Source: Eucommia ulmoides (lineage: Eukaryota > Streptophyta > Magnoliopsida > Garryales > Eucommiaceae). Taken from it: DNA of 64,000 nt. Every line of letters begins with the position of its first letter. The stretch's first letter is position 1. Position numbers and translations under genes: made by a program. This document shows, piece after piece, positions 1 to 12,100 of the stretch. Location: assembly GCA_016647705.1 (NCBI GenBank), contig CM028333.1, forward strand, positions 15,807,743 through 15,871,742, in the 5' to 3' direction. The notes under the pieces were generated by a model. The model made no database searches. It worked only from the letters and a program-made list of their open reading frames with translations, and had not been told where the DNA came from.

Positions 1-69
1 TGACTGACCACCATCAAATCTAGTGGTGGTGGTGACCCAGATTTAGCCACAACTGACAGATCTAGCTTT

Positions 70-835
70 TTTTTAGATGGCATAAATAGTTGTTGCATAG
101 TAACTTTCATGTTAAACTTATGACAACATATTTTCTTATCTTAGTCAACATTAAATATGAATGGAGAGATATTTTTCTTGGATAGAAAAACATAGACGTA
201 ATATCTGATTAATGGATAACATATAAATTATTGTGCGACAACTATTTATACTACCTAACAAAAATATCTTCTAGTTATTCTAAATAGTTGTTGCACAATA
301 AACTTCGTGTTATAAGTGTAACACCATATTTTCTCATCTTAATCCACATTGAATATTGATAGACAATCGTTTTTGTTGGGTAAAAAAATAGAGAGAGTAA
401 TGTGCAATTAATGGGTATACATAATACTATCAATAACAATATTTTCCAAAATAGTAATTGGCAGTAAACATCTTTTCTAACGTAGTGTAACAACATGTTT
501 TCTCATCTTAATCTATATTGAATATTGATAGACAATCGTTTTTGTTGGGTAAAAAAATAGAGAGAGTAATGTGCAATTAATGGGTATACATAATACTAGC
601 AATAACAATATTTTCCAAAATAGTAATTGGCAGTAAACATCTTTTCTAACGTATACATATTCTCACCTTGATCCACGTTGAATATGAGTTGATAGTCATT
701 TTCATTGGGTAGAAAAACAGAGAGCGTAATATGCGATTAATGGTTATACATAAATTATTACACAACAACTATTTATACTATCTAGCGAAAATATTTTTCA
801 AAATAGTTACCCCACAATAACCTTTGTTTTTATTG
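70..835. repeat. Four-copy degenerate tandem repeat, about 170-200 bp per unit
   Basis: A unit with the recognisable stretch 'TTTTCTCATCTTAATCCACATTGAA', followed by 'TTGGGTAGAAAAA' and 'ATTAATGG.TATACATAA', recurs about four times. The two central copies (316-484 and 485-652) are nearly identical with a period of 169 bp; the outer copies (about 80-315 and 653-835) are more diverged. No protein or known transposon signature is visible. Confidence 0.7.
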
Positions 836-837
836 TG

Positions 838-1215
838 GTGACAATGAATATTTGATCTGGTGAAGACAGTAATAGAAATATTTGTTGTAGTGGTAACATG
901 GTGAAAGTAAATATTTACTGTGATAGTCGTAATGATAGTGAATATTTGTTATTGTGGTGTAGGTAGTGGTGGCGTTAGCGAGTATTTATTGTGGTTGTGG
1001 CAGTGGTCGTATAGTGGTGGCAGTGGTGGGGATAGTGAATTTCTATTATAGTGGTGGTGAACTTAATAGTGATGTTTGAGTGATGGTTAATGTTTGTTGT
1101 TGTAGAGATGGTGATTAATTTGATGCAACGACATGTGTGTTCGGTGGTGATGGTAGTGATAATATGAGTGGTTGCTGCTGGTGTAGTGGTAATAATAAAT
1201 ATTTATTGTGGTGGT
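838..1215. repeat. GTG/TGG-rich degenerate trinucleotide block
   Basis: The stretch is built of GTGGTGGTAGTG-like runs alternating with GAATATTTATTGT. A block of the opposite strand composition (CAC/ACC with AATATTCACTAT) lies at about 6850-7220, on the other side of the TBL gene. No coding potential is seen. Confidence 0.6.
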
Positions 1216-1479
1216 TTTTGGCATGAAATATTATACATTTTCACAATTGGATTTATGGTTAAAAAAAAATAGAGTGAAAATAATTTTGTTTAATGTACGG
1301 GTCCACACCAAAAATTCCTATAATTCTATAGAAAAATTATATAATTTAAACTATAATTTAAATATAATTAACTATTATATATTGCAAATGTGGGAATTCC
1401 ACAAAAATAATTCATATAAATGTGGGGAGTTAAAAAAGTTGAAGATTAACTAACTTCGCCTAACAGATTCAGTTGTGAA

Positions 1480-1710
1480 ATAACAAGATTGCCCTTAATG
1501 AAGTGGTACACGTGTCAAAATCCTGGACGTGAAAGCAATCGGTGCCCGGATCTGTGCTTGGGCGACAAACAGCAGCACGTGCTCGCGCATTCCGAAACCC
1601 ATCAAGTCTCCTTCAAACTGAATGAAGTCGCCACGTGTCCCCTAGGTGTGTCGGCACGGCATAACTCCGTTAATCTGTTCGGCCGCGAAACGATATTCGT
1701 GTGACCAAAT
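1480..1710. promoter_or_regulatory. GC-richer island with three ACGTG (G-box/ABRE-like) cores
   Basis: Within AT-rich surroundings this island contains ACACGTGT at 1508-1515, AGCACGTGCT at 1574-1583 and CCACGTGT at 1631-1638. Such ACGT cores bind plant bZIP and bHLH factors. The island is about 1.25 kb upstream of the TBL start codon, so it could be a distal regulatory element, but an old promoter fragment of another gene or transposon is equally possible. A 71-codon open frame across it shows no recognisable product. Confidence 0.3.
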
Positions 1711-1720
1711 TGCCCCTCAA

Positions 1721-2490
1721 TTCCTCATTCCTTTTTTACGATGGTTGAGAAAGTAAATCAGACAAAATGACATAAATGCACCTTTTAGTTACAATTTATT
1801 ACAACTACCCCCCAGAGAGTAGCAATTAATCATTTCGTCTTAAATGTTAATTCAACTAAATTTGACCTTTTTATCTCAACCTAATAATAGTTTAGGCACG
1901 AAACACCATGTCATTTTCATAAATACTAATAATATTTCCTACCATTTTTATTATATTTGAAATATTTTTTATCTTTTCAATTTCATTACATAAGACACAT
2001 TTCATTATATTTTATTGACAACAATATATGCGCGATATTATATTTTTTTTCTCTTTATATCTTTCTAATTTTCTATTTTTTAATGAAAAAAACGAGAGAG
2101 AATGATAGAAGTGAAAAATTTAAAATTAAAAAAAAATATTGTAAAGTTATTTTTGTCAACAAAATGTAATAAAAAATGTTAATTATTATAAAAATTTTAA
2201 AGACTAACTTTAGTATTTGTGGATATAATAGAGGTATCAATTAATATTTTCAAAATACTCTAGTTTTTCTTCTATTAACAATAAAATCTAAACTATTTTT
2301 TTAATATTTTATAAAATTTAAACTATTTTTTTAATATTTTATCTATCTTTTATACTATATTTTTATTATATATATACCAGATTCACATAACAACGATCAT
2401 TATTCCCTGTAGGTTTGAATATCCTATCTAAATCCATCATTTTTGTATTTTTTAAATATTAATACGTTATTATATAACAGAATTTGCTAT
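1721..2490. other. AT-rich intergenic DNA, nothing recognised
   Basis: Mostly A/T runs with short poly-T and poly-A stretches and a small internal duplication of 'AAACTATTTTTTTAATATTTTAT' near 2291-2340. No gene, RNA or transposon end can be supported. Confidence 0.5.
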
Positions 2491-2494
2491 TTAG

Positions 2495-2694
2495 CGGGTG
2501 AGTATATATATATCTTTGGAGAATCGGGTGATAATAACAAGAGATTTGAATAGGCCACTTAAAGCGGCAAATCTCCCAAAGCTTAAGATTCATCATCTTC
2601 CCCTTCTTTGATTTCATCTATTTATACTCCATAGCCATTAGAAAAGTGACTAGTTTATTTACAGAGCATCAGCCCTCACGGGTCTTTCTGTAAT

Positions 2695-2725
<31 letters not shown>

Positions 2726-2884
2726 CTTGACACTATTCCCTCTGCGGTCACACCGTTTTACTTTTGGATTTTCGCTTTCGCGAAAGCACACAAGAATGTC
2801 GTTTCTACTTCCATTGCCATTGCCAAGTACTGGTTATTTGTGATTGTTGTATTGTTTCTTCTTCGTGTTCTTCATCCATCAGCC
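2495..2884 (+). promoter_or_regulatory. Putative core promoter and 5' leader of the TBL gene
   Basis: Two TATA-like sites precede the gene: TATATATATAT at about 2503-2513 and CTATTTATAC at 2618-2627. A pure (TC)n run of 25 nt at 2695-2719 lies 165 bp before the start codon; CT microsatellites are common in plant 5' untranslated regions. The true transcription start cannot be fixed from sequence. Confidence 0.4.
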
Positions 2885-5800
2885 ATGGAGTGGAAGAAAA
2901 AGGGATTCGCAGATCAGTTTCCGTACTGCGGATCATCGCCCAGAAGGAAAATAGTTTCTGGGTTTGGCTTGTGGGCATTGGTTACTTGCGTGATTTTGAC
3001 TGTCTTCGTCTTCAATATCTCCTTCAGGGCTGCATTTTTGAACCCAGTGTTCCAAGGCTTCCATAGCTTTGGTTCCAAGAACACTTCCAGAAGTACAGGA
3101 ACTCCTCCTTCTTCGTCTTCTTCGTCGTCTTCTGATAATGATATTTTTAGTACTGCGTGGTTGAAAGAATCTGGTGATATTCAAACGAATGTGAATGTCA
3201 CTGGTTCAATGGAAGTGGTGGATTTGGGGGCTTTGTCTAAGAAGGGTATCAACGGAAGCTTCACAAGCGTTCGACAAAAGACGCAAGAGAGAAATCCGTC
3301 AGAAATTGATGAAAAAGGTAAATCTCCGGGGAATTCATCGGAGATAGTCGGAAACGGAAACTTTTCCGGCGGATTGGATTTCATTTCAGGGAAAACTGTT
3401 CCCGGGAACAAGAGCTCTACTGTTCAATCTGTTGTTTCTACAGAGAATCAAGCGACTTCGTTCGACAAAATCAATGCCACGATCTTGCGTTCTGATTTTC
3501 AATCCATGGAAAGGAACAGTGTTCCTCTGGAAGAATGTGATATTTTCGATGGAAGATGGGTTAGAGATGATAAAAAGCCGTACTATCCCGCTGGTTCTTG
3601 CCCATTTATTGATAGGGATTTCGATTGCCATCTTAATGGAAGACCAGATGATGCGTTCTTGAGATGGAGATGGCAGCCTAATTCCTGTGACATCCCCAGG
3701 TTTGATTTATTTCATATTCTTGAAGCCTATTCCTTCAAGTTAAAATCATTAATTTCACTTGAAAATTTGAATCAGAATGCTAAATTCAACGATTATTATC
3801 GATAACCCATCGTAAAATTTCGCCTTTGATCCGAAAATTCTTGTTTTGCACTTAAATTCTTGTTTGTTTGCAGCGAATAATATAGAAACTGGTTCTTTTT
3901 TTCTTGCTGGTTCTGTTATTACAGTTTGAATGCAACTGATTTTCTGGAGAGATTGAGAGGGAAGAAACTGGTTTTTGTTGGGGATTCGCTGAATCGGAAC
4001 ATGTGGGAATCTCTCGTTTGTATCCTCCGCCATAGCTTGAAGAACAAAAATCGGATGTTTGAGATCTCAGGCAAGACTGAATTCAAAAAGAAAGGGGTTT
4101 ACGCATTCAGATTCGAGGCAAGCTTCTTAAACCCTAGGCTCAGCTCAAGCGTTGGAATTGGAATAGGAAACGAACACATGTAAAAATGCGTTCTTTTCCA
4201 ATTCCAATTCCAATTCCAATTCCGTGAAACCAAACACTACCTTGAACTAGTATTGAACTTGTTTTTGTTTTGTTTTTGGTAGGATTATAATTGTTCTGTG
4301 GATCTTGTTTTCACACCGTTTCTCGTAAGAGAATCATCTTTTAATGGAGGAAATGGTTCACTCGAGACATTGAGATTGGATCTAATGGACAAGACAACCT
4401 CAATGTACCGTGATGCCGATATTTTGGTGTTCAATACTGGCCATTGGTGGACTCATGAGAAGACCTCCAAAGGGTGAGTGTTCTTATTTTAAATTAATGA
4501 AAAATAAAGAAGAGAAAATTCTTGGATTAATACGATTTTTTTTTTTGAAAATACAGAGAAGACTACTACCAAGAAGGTAACCATGTTCATCCAAGGCTGA
4601 AGGTTCTTGAAGCATACAAGAGGGCTTTAGCCACTTGGGGAAGATGGGTTGATAGGAACATTGATGCAAACCGAACACAAGTGCTTTTCAGAGGATATTC
4701 CTTAACCCATTTCAGGTATTATTTTGCTTATGATTTCTTTAATTTTAGCGCTGAATCCATTTAGAACCTGTTTGGTTGTCCTTAAAAGTGAGAATTTGGT
4801 AAGTTCATGATGAATATATTTACAATAATGTAATGTTTGGTTGTAAAAATTAGAGAATATGAAAATTAGGGTGGCATTAGGTTAGTGTTTCTGCTCTTCT
4901 GTTTCTATTTTCAATAAATTGAGATGAAAAATTTGTTTCCGTTCTGAAGTATTCTTGGAATAGAAATATGTTTGGTAACGACTATTGTCCTAAAATTGTA
5001 ACAGGAAACACGCTTGGTTGCAATTTTTTTTTTTTTGCCTTTAAATGTATGGTGGCCAGTGTAGTGGTGGTGACCGGCGGAGTGTTAATAGGAATAGTTT
5101 TGTGGGAGTGAATAAAAATCAATATTTTTTTTGTTTTTCAGATCTTAAGCAATTCAGAAATTACTCCCAAAATTTTGGAAGAGAAACGTATTTACTAGAC
5201 GCTTTTCTGTACATTAATCTCAAAATTTTGGGAGCAGGAACGGAAACGGTAACTGAACGGGCCCTATAACCTAAATTGGGCCATTTCTCCATAAAATATG
5301 AGACCAGGTAAGTCTTAAAAAATGTAGACAACCATACATAAGGTTTTATCCTCGTCTAAGCACTAGAGTTTGAGAAAATTGGAATTCGATGAGGGTGTGT
5401 GTTTAGAGTTTCTGTTCCCAGATTTCTCTTTAGACTCCCACCAACTTGAAACAGAAACAAAAAATCTTGCAACAATTCCGTTTCGTTATCAAAAATTTGT
5501 TCTAAAAAATTTGGAGCAGAACAAACAGTTGAATTTAACACTCTTTTTGGGGTGTGGTTTCAGGGGAGGGCCATGGAATTCAGGAGGGGAGTGCCACAGA
5601 GAAACCGAGCCCATATTCAACGAGACACACCTTGCAAAGTACCCATCGAAGATGAGAGTTTTGGAGCATGTTCTTCAAGAGATGAAGACACCAGTGTTGT
5701 ACCTAAACATCAGCAGGCTCACAGATTATCGAAAAGACGGTCACCCTTCTATATACAGACATTCGCCAGCGGAAGGACAAATGAGAGATCAACATTCTCA

Positions 5801-5912
5801 GGATTGCAGCCATTGGTGCTTGCCTGGAGTACCGGATATTTGGAACGAGTTGCTCTATGCTTCTCTCTTGAAGGCCAGAAAAGGGTCTCTTTTGGAGAAG
5901 TTAAATAAATGA
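2885..5912 (+). CDS. TBL: TRICHOME BIREFRINGENCE-like protein (TBL/PMR5, polysaccharide O-acetyltransferase family)
   Basis: Exons are read as 2885-3699, 3925-4117, 4283-4473, 4557-4715 and 5564-5912. They keep frame throughout and give about 568 residues, normal for the TBR/TBL1/TBL2 group. Residues 23-45 form one hydrophobic signal anchor. A Ser-rich, Asn-glycosylation-rich linker follows to about residue 210. A PMR5N region then starts near Cys218 ([12 protein letters not shown], then [17 protein letters not shown]). The PC-esterase domain has the GDS motif FVGDSLNRN with Ser293 and the DCSHWCLPG DxxH motif (Asp533, His536). The family acetylates wall polysaccharides such as xylan and pectin in the Golgi, and TBR itself affects cellulose deposition. 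Substrate cannot be told here. An in-frame ATG at 2840 would add 15 residues; 2885 is preferred because its MEWKKK start gives a normal type II anchor. No frameshift or missing catalytic residue is seen, so it is probably functional. Intron 2 has a GC donor. Confidence 0.93.
4118..4282 (+). other. GC-AG intron 2 of the TBL gene
   Basis: Exon 2 ends ...TTCGAG and the intron starts GCAAGC; it ends ...TTTTTGGTAG before GATTATAATTGT. Joining at these points gives FRFE-DYNC, the contiguous motif of this family. No GT donor nearby restores it. AG|GCAAG is the usual context of plant GC-AG introns. Inside the intron, repeated CCAATT hexamers (about 4196-4222) face a GGAATTGG copy (about 4153-4167). 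Confidence 0.8.
4865..5275. mobile_element. Possible MITE in intron 4 of the TBL gene
   Basis: The large intron 4 (4716-5563) contains a segment whose ends look roughly inverted: GTTAGTGTTTCTGCTCTTCTG on the left and GAACGGAAACGGTAACTGAAC on the right. Non-autonomous hAT-like elements often show such 'GTTTCTG...CGGAAAC' ends. Further TTTCTG/ACAGAAAC pieces at 5408-5460 complicate the boundary, and no clean target duplication was identified. Confidence 0.25.
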
Positions 5913-6153
5913 AAAAAATACTAGTAGTATCTTTTAGTTCTATTCTTTTAGAAAATAAATAGAATTTTTTGTTCATGTTGATTTTGAGTTTTTTTTTGGG
6001 GTTTGGTATATAGAGTTTTTTTTTTTTTTTTTTCGGGTTTGGTATAAGCATACAATTGAGTCCTGTTGTATGCAGTTAATTTGGATTTGGAGCCAATTTG
6101 GCTTGATTTTTGTACCTTAAGTCTTTTGTTTTATGTTTTTTGGGTGCTAGCGT

Positions 6154-6159
6154 AATAAA
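6154..6159 (+). terminator. Candidate poly(A) signal of the TBL gene
   Basis: AATAAA lies about 240 bp after the TBL stop codon, downstream of several T-rich stretches. A typical plant 3' end would be cleaved 10-30 nt further on. Confidence 0.4.
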
Positions 6160-6164
6160 GAGAA

Positions 6165-6426
6165 TATATAAGGTTTTTTTTTTTTTCTTAATATCTCCAA
6201 TTTCACATTTAATTATTTATCCAACTTATTCAATTTAGTAATATTTAAAAAAAATTAATAATCCTATAAAAAATTAAGTTATAATACGTCATAAAAGTTA
6301 CTATAATATTTTTCATAGAAAAATTTCAATAACTTTCATATGTTACACTTGAAATAACTTTGAGTATATATATTTCATAGACAAAAAATTTAAGTTCATG
6401 AATTGTTCACTAAGAATTTTTATAGT

Positions 6427-6483
<57 letters not shown>

Positions 6484-6845
6484 GTGTTTAATATTATTAA
6501 AAATTAGTGAAATTAATTTTTTTTTATCTTAATTTTAAATAAAATGAAAAAAATTATTGTTTTTCATTTCATTTTAATTTTGTTTTTATTTAAAAAAAAA
6601 AAAAAAGAAGAAAGAGAAAGAGAGCTAGAGAGAGAAAATATTAATTTTTCTTTTTATTATTTTTAAATATTAAATTTAAATTAAAAGATAAAATAAAATT
6701 AAGTCGTTTTGAATTTTTTTGGCCCCTAAAATCCAAAACTTTTCATGTTTATCCCCATATTTTTTTTTAGGAAAATCTCAATTCAATTAATTTTTTATTT
6801 TTATTGACAAAAATGCTCTTTGATTAATTTTTTTTTTTTTGATAA
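6165..6845. repeat. AT-rich spacer with (TA)n microsatellite
   Basis: A (TA)n run spans about 6436-6479 and is followed by poly-A and poly-T stretches and a short AGAGAG-rich patch (about 6606-6640). No gene or transposon end is visible. Confidence 0.6.
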
Positions 6846-6849
6846 TAAA

Positions 6850-7940
6850 TACTAACCACCACATAAAATATTCACTATCCCGCCACAACTACAACAATCA
6901 TTCGTTGTTACTACCACAATAAATATTTCTATCACTGACATCACTAAAACAATTATTCACTATCAACACCTCCATCACCATAGCAAACATTTATTATAAT
7001 TATCGGTACCCCTACAACAAATATTTACAATCATCACCGCCACCGTCACAACAACTATTCATTATCACCACCACTACTGCAGTAAAAATTTACCATCACC
7101 GCTACCACCACAATAAAAATTCACCATTACCGCTACCACTACATCAAATGTTCGTTATCACCACAACTATTACAATTTGTTATTACCACTACCTCCATAA
7201 CAAATATTCGCTATTACTACCGCCGCCGCCATCATCACAACAAATAATGAAAAAAATAAACAACAAATGTCATAATTATACAATTAAAAAAAATACAAAA
7301 CAATTAAAAAAAATAGTAAATATTCATCACCACCACCACCAGATAAATGCAAAAAAAACAAACAAACAAACATATATGGATAAAAAAATAGATCTGGAGG
7401 TTCAAAAAAATAAACAAATCTAGATTTAAATATGATTTTTTAGATCTGGAGAGAGAGAGGGGGAGGGAGAGAGATATGGTGGTTCGACCGGGTTGTTGGT
7501 TCATTGGTGACACGGCGGTGATGAGTTGACTTTGGTGGTGGAATAGGTTGAGCGTTCTGACCAAATCTAGCCAAAACATGACCGGATCCAACCAGATCTT
7601 ACCAGAACTTTAACTAGAGAAGGAGAGGGCGGTCACAATGGCCAGATCTGGTGTGATGACACGGGGTTGGTGGTGGTGCGATAGTTCGGCGGTTGATAGA
7701 TGTTGATGATAGCATTGTGTGGTGGTGGCACGACGTTTGTGGTGGCGCGGAGTGACGGCCGGTGGTTGTGTTGGAGCTAAAATGGAGGAAGATAGGGAGA
7801 ATGTTGGTGCAGATAGTTTAATTAGGTGTGTGTGTTTTTTTTTTTTGGTTGGAACTTTAATTTTAATTTATGGGATTTTTCGTAATCTATTTTTACAATT
7901 AGTGTTTTGTCAAAAAATAAAACTAAAAAATTGAGCCTAT
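6850..7940. repeat. CAC/ACC-rich block followed by GTGG/AGATCTGG-rich low-complexity DNA
   Basis: From 6850 to about 7230 the DNA is an ACCACCAC-rich trinucleotide mixture with AATATTCACTATC motifs, the strand complement of the block at 838-1215. From 7370 onward come repeated AGATCTGG/CCAGATCTGG motifs and GTGGTGG-rich DNA. Short open frames here are compositional and carry no recognisable domain. Confidence 0.5.
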
Positions 7941-9075
7941 AGCCCATTTTAATTTCTTTTTTAAAATTGGGGCTACCTCTACTCGTATAATTTTTAAATA
8001 AAATGTGAATTTCTCTCTTTAGTCAAGAATTGAAGAAGATAGTGTGTAGGTTTTAAAAAATATAGGGATTAAAATAAAACTATAATTAACCGGAATGTAT
8101 ACTTTGTTCATTATTATGCAGTTGAATTCAACTGAAGTTGCTTTTTGATTGACAAATATGCACCGTTCACCAATTTTTCCTCCTCTTTCGTAGCTTATTC
8201 AAGCTGAGAAGATTAAACCAGTAAATTATCCATATATGGTAATCTCATCATTCACAAGGATTTGTTCGAACTTTTTTGGAGCCACTAAATAGTGTTAATT
8301 AATATATAACAATGTGGAGGTAGATGTAACTAATTTCCGTAGTGCTGAAATAATAATTGAGCATTGGACTCACTTTCATTGGTATTTTGTATTTAGTCAA
8401 TTTCCACTAACTTTGTGCTCGGCTGCGCCTTTCCTGTTGTGACTACCACCAACAATGGAAATTGCCTAATATTCCACTAATAAGATTCTCAACTTATTAG
8501 AAGAATATCGCGAATCCACAAAATTGATTTTTTTAAGAGGTTCAATAGATATTTAAATAAAGGAATAATTGATCAATAATCCTAAATAAAGAATCTAATT
8601 CATAATTATTTTTATTTTAACTTTAACTTGAGTATAAGTCCCTTGACTTGTATTTTAAGTCCCATGGTCAATACTCAGTTTAAATCTCCAATAAAATGCT
8701 TCTAATTAAGGGTTGCATCGTTTACCGCCAACACCATCCTCTGTCGCCACCTACTGCCGCCAGTTGTCAAACCTCAGGACTCCGGTCATCAAAGTTCGGC
8801 CATCGGCTGCCGGAAGTTTTTGAGTTACATATAACTATTTTTTAGTGTATTTTTCAGTTGGTGATTGAAATCTGGCAGCCAAGGGTGATGAGACGGCTGT
8901 TGGTAACGCAACTCTAAAGTAATTATTTTTGGGGGACTTTTTATTAATTTGGTGTCATTATTAGAACCTCCTACAAACTGTCCCTTAAATAAATCAGAGA
9001 ATGCTTATATTGAAATTTTAAGAGAGAGTTGTAATTAATTTTCCTTAAAAATATAGGGATAATAGTGTGAATTTG
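7941..9075. other. Intergenic DNA, nothing recognised
   Basis: AT-rich sequence with a modestly GC-richer patch at about 8720-8820. No exon-like pattern, repeat ends or RNA gene could be supported. Confidence 0.5.
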
Positions 9076-9179
9076 TAAAAGTTAAGGGAGATCTTGAGTT
9101 GAGGTCTTTATGTGGCTACACTGCTGAATAATTTTGTTTTTTTGGGTAAAGAAAGAAAAACAAACAAAACTAGGAACAA

Positions 9180-12100
9180 CGAGGTGGACCCTCAGTATGC
9201 ATGTCCACAAGTAGGAGTCTTTCGAGCCCTTCGGAGGTTCCTCCAGATAGTGCATCTCAAATCTGCTGTTCGTCCTCATCCAGACAAGGAAGTCCTCACA
9301 TTGATTGTTGGCTCTTTTGGTGGCTTGAATCTCAAAATCGTGGTTCTCGATGACATGCTTGCATTCCATCACCCAACCTCTCAGCAGGTGGGTGTCCAGG
9401 CAGCTGCCTTAAATAAGATTGGCTGCTTCCAGGGAATCAGATTCCACAACCACTCTCGTAAAGCCCTTGGTGATCACAAGGCACAGACTGGTATGGATGC
9501 CTTTGATCTTTGCGTCCAAGAAAGTGTATGACTCCAGATGACCAAAAAAACCGATCTCCCAGGCTCCATCCATTCGTCTGATAAGGCCGCCGATGTCTCA
9601 TTTTCCTGGATTGCCCAACACGCTACCGTCCGTTTTCAATTTAAACAAACATGCAAGGGGAGGAATCCAATTAGGCCCAAGGGACATAAAAATGCCGTTA
9701 CGGGTTTGGTTGGGATAAAAAGCTTCCAACATCTCCCTCGTGAAGCAATGGATTTTGGAAGCAGTCAAGGAAGTATTTTGGATAGTTCCTTTAATAACTT
9801 CCTTATTTCTATCCTTCCAAATCTCCCAAATAATGGTCACAAAGAAGTAGAGAAAGAGGGGTTTAATATATCTCCCTTTTAAATGTTTAGTGATCCAGTC
9901 CTGAGTACTCATGCCATGATCATGCCTCAAAGTGTTCTGGTCTAGAAACATGCTCTAAACGGTCCAAGTTTTTGGGTAAGATCTTAGCACATGGTCAATG
10001 GATTTATTAGTACTATTTCAGTGTGTACAAATAGTCAAGACATCATTCGACCACTTCGCCCTTAGCAAATTGGTCATCTGTCCATTGTGAAAGATTTTCC
10101 AGAAGAAGATTTTGATTGATTGCGGAATTTTAAGCTTCCAAATCCACTCCCAATTCTGAATGGGGTTGGAAGTGTAACAATTCACAATCAAAGAGTAAGC
10201 CGATTTCACGAAAAAATTTCACGAATTTTCCGAAAACCAAATGGCAACATCATCCTTCAAAAGATTGGGGGGCTCAGAGTTAAGAATGCCATTGACTTGG
10301 CTGTCTGAGATAATAGAGATGATTGGTAGAAGGAACTAACTACCAGAAGCATCTAGAATATCCATAACCTTAAGATCAAAGTTACATTGGAGCTCATTAC
10401 TGCCCAAAGGCCCATCCTCGCACCACCAATCCGTCTAGAGGTTTGTTTATCCTAAGATTTTGATGAACAATTAAGTGTTGATGTTTTGGTGGAACTAATA
10501 TTTTAATTGAGTGTTTCAGTGATTTAAAATTTCAATGATGAAGATGCAAATTAAATAGATGCTAAACAATGATGTTGAAGATATTGAAGAATTAAGAGTT
10601 TGAAGAAATTAGGGAAAACAACTTAAGTAAATGTCAACTCTTAATATTCCAATTAGGAACACACACTCGGCACAAAAAATATTTATTATTTATGTGTGTT
10701 TTAATTAAGTGAAATTATTTTCTCCAATATGTGATTTGAAAAGAAATAATTTTAAATGACTAAAATAGAATATAAGAAGATTAGTGGAGCTTATTTAGAA
10801 GAAAAAATGGTTAAAGGGGCGAAAACATAAAAGAGAATAAGTTAAAAACGAGTCCAGAATAGAGATCCAGCATGAAGTCTCTGTATCTTTGAGTCGACAT
10901 ATAGGTCGATCGACTAAGAGAAGCTGAACTCTCTGAATCTACAAGTCGACTAATAGGTTGACCAGTGAAGGCAAAACGAACTCTCTGAATCTACAAGTCG
11001 ACCGATGAACGCCCTTGGCTATAACCTGAATCTACTAGTCGACTGATTAGTTGACTAGACGCGCTGTTTCAGGAAACTATTTATTCCGAGATTATATCCA
11101 AAAATAGCCGTTTTTAGTTATGATTTGAGAGAGATTTCGGGGATATTTTTATATATAAGATATTCTTTACTTGAAATATAAATCCTATTGATTTGGTTCA
11201 TTAATTTTTAATGTTTCTCAAATTGGTACGTAAAATTGTTTCTATTTTATCTAATTGAGTTTGAGAAATATATGGGGGTCTTAATTGAAAGATTTGAAAG
11301 CTTTTATTAAGTGAATTGAATCAAAATGAAATCATTATAATATAAGGGGTCTATAAGTGCTATTAATTGTCATGACACATGTGAACTAGCCGTTAGAATG
11401 TTATTTTCATTCTCCTTTAAATAGACCTGTGAATTTCTTATATCATTAAGGAAGAGAAATCATATCATATCATAAGAGTGAGCTTTTCTAAGAGTTTGTG
11501 AGCTATTCTAAGAGTGGTCTTGGGAATCAATTGCAATTAATCTTTACTGCTATCGAATTTGAAGTTACATCGATCTATTTATTCTTTCTGTAGATTTCGG
11601 GTGAGATCTTTCCAATTATATTCTATCATTGCATTACTTGTTTATATTTTGGAAATTGATCTTAGAAATTATTTCTGTTTTTTTATTGAAGAAAAATATT
11701 TTACAAACAATTTCTTGAATCTAATTACGTGCTCAAATATTTGCTACCCATATTTTGTTAAAATTAAATTTTCTATCTTACGTTTTTCTATCACTAGTTG
11801 GGATATTAATTGAGTTATTATTTATCTGGGGTAGTAGAAGCTCCGAGTGAGATTTTCTGCTTATCAATTTGTATTGGTGAGTAGTGTGATGGGTTAAATA
11901 CTATTGGGGGTATTTAATCAGGGGTATCTGATTTTCAGTCTCTTCCAGTAAAGAGATTGAGGTAGTGATTCTTCCTGAATAGAATTGTGATTTTTGAGTA
12001 AAATTTGTAACGATTCAATCCTTACCGAGTAAAAGGATATTTGGAGTGTTTGGTGAGATTTTAATTCTTTGGCCTTAGTGTTAAAAAGAATTAGGTTATT

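Noticed and set aside
1489..1704. 71-codon frame in the GC-richer island
   Set aside because: No domain, no splice context, and the composition is explained by the island; treated as possible regulatory DNA instead.
2840..2884. Upstream in-frame ATG of the TBL gene
   Set aside because: It would add a second hydrophobic stretch before MEWKKK. The start at 2885 gives the usual short cytosolic tail and single anchor, but the upstream start cannot be fully excluded.
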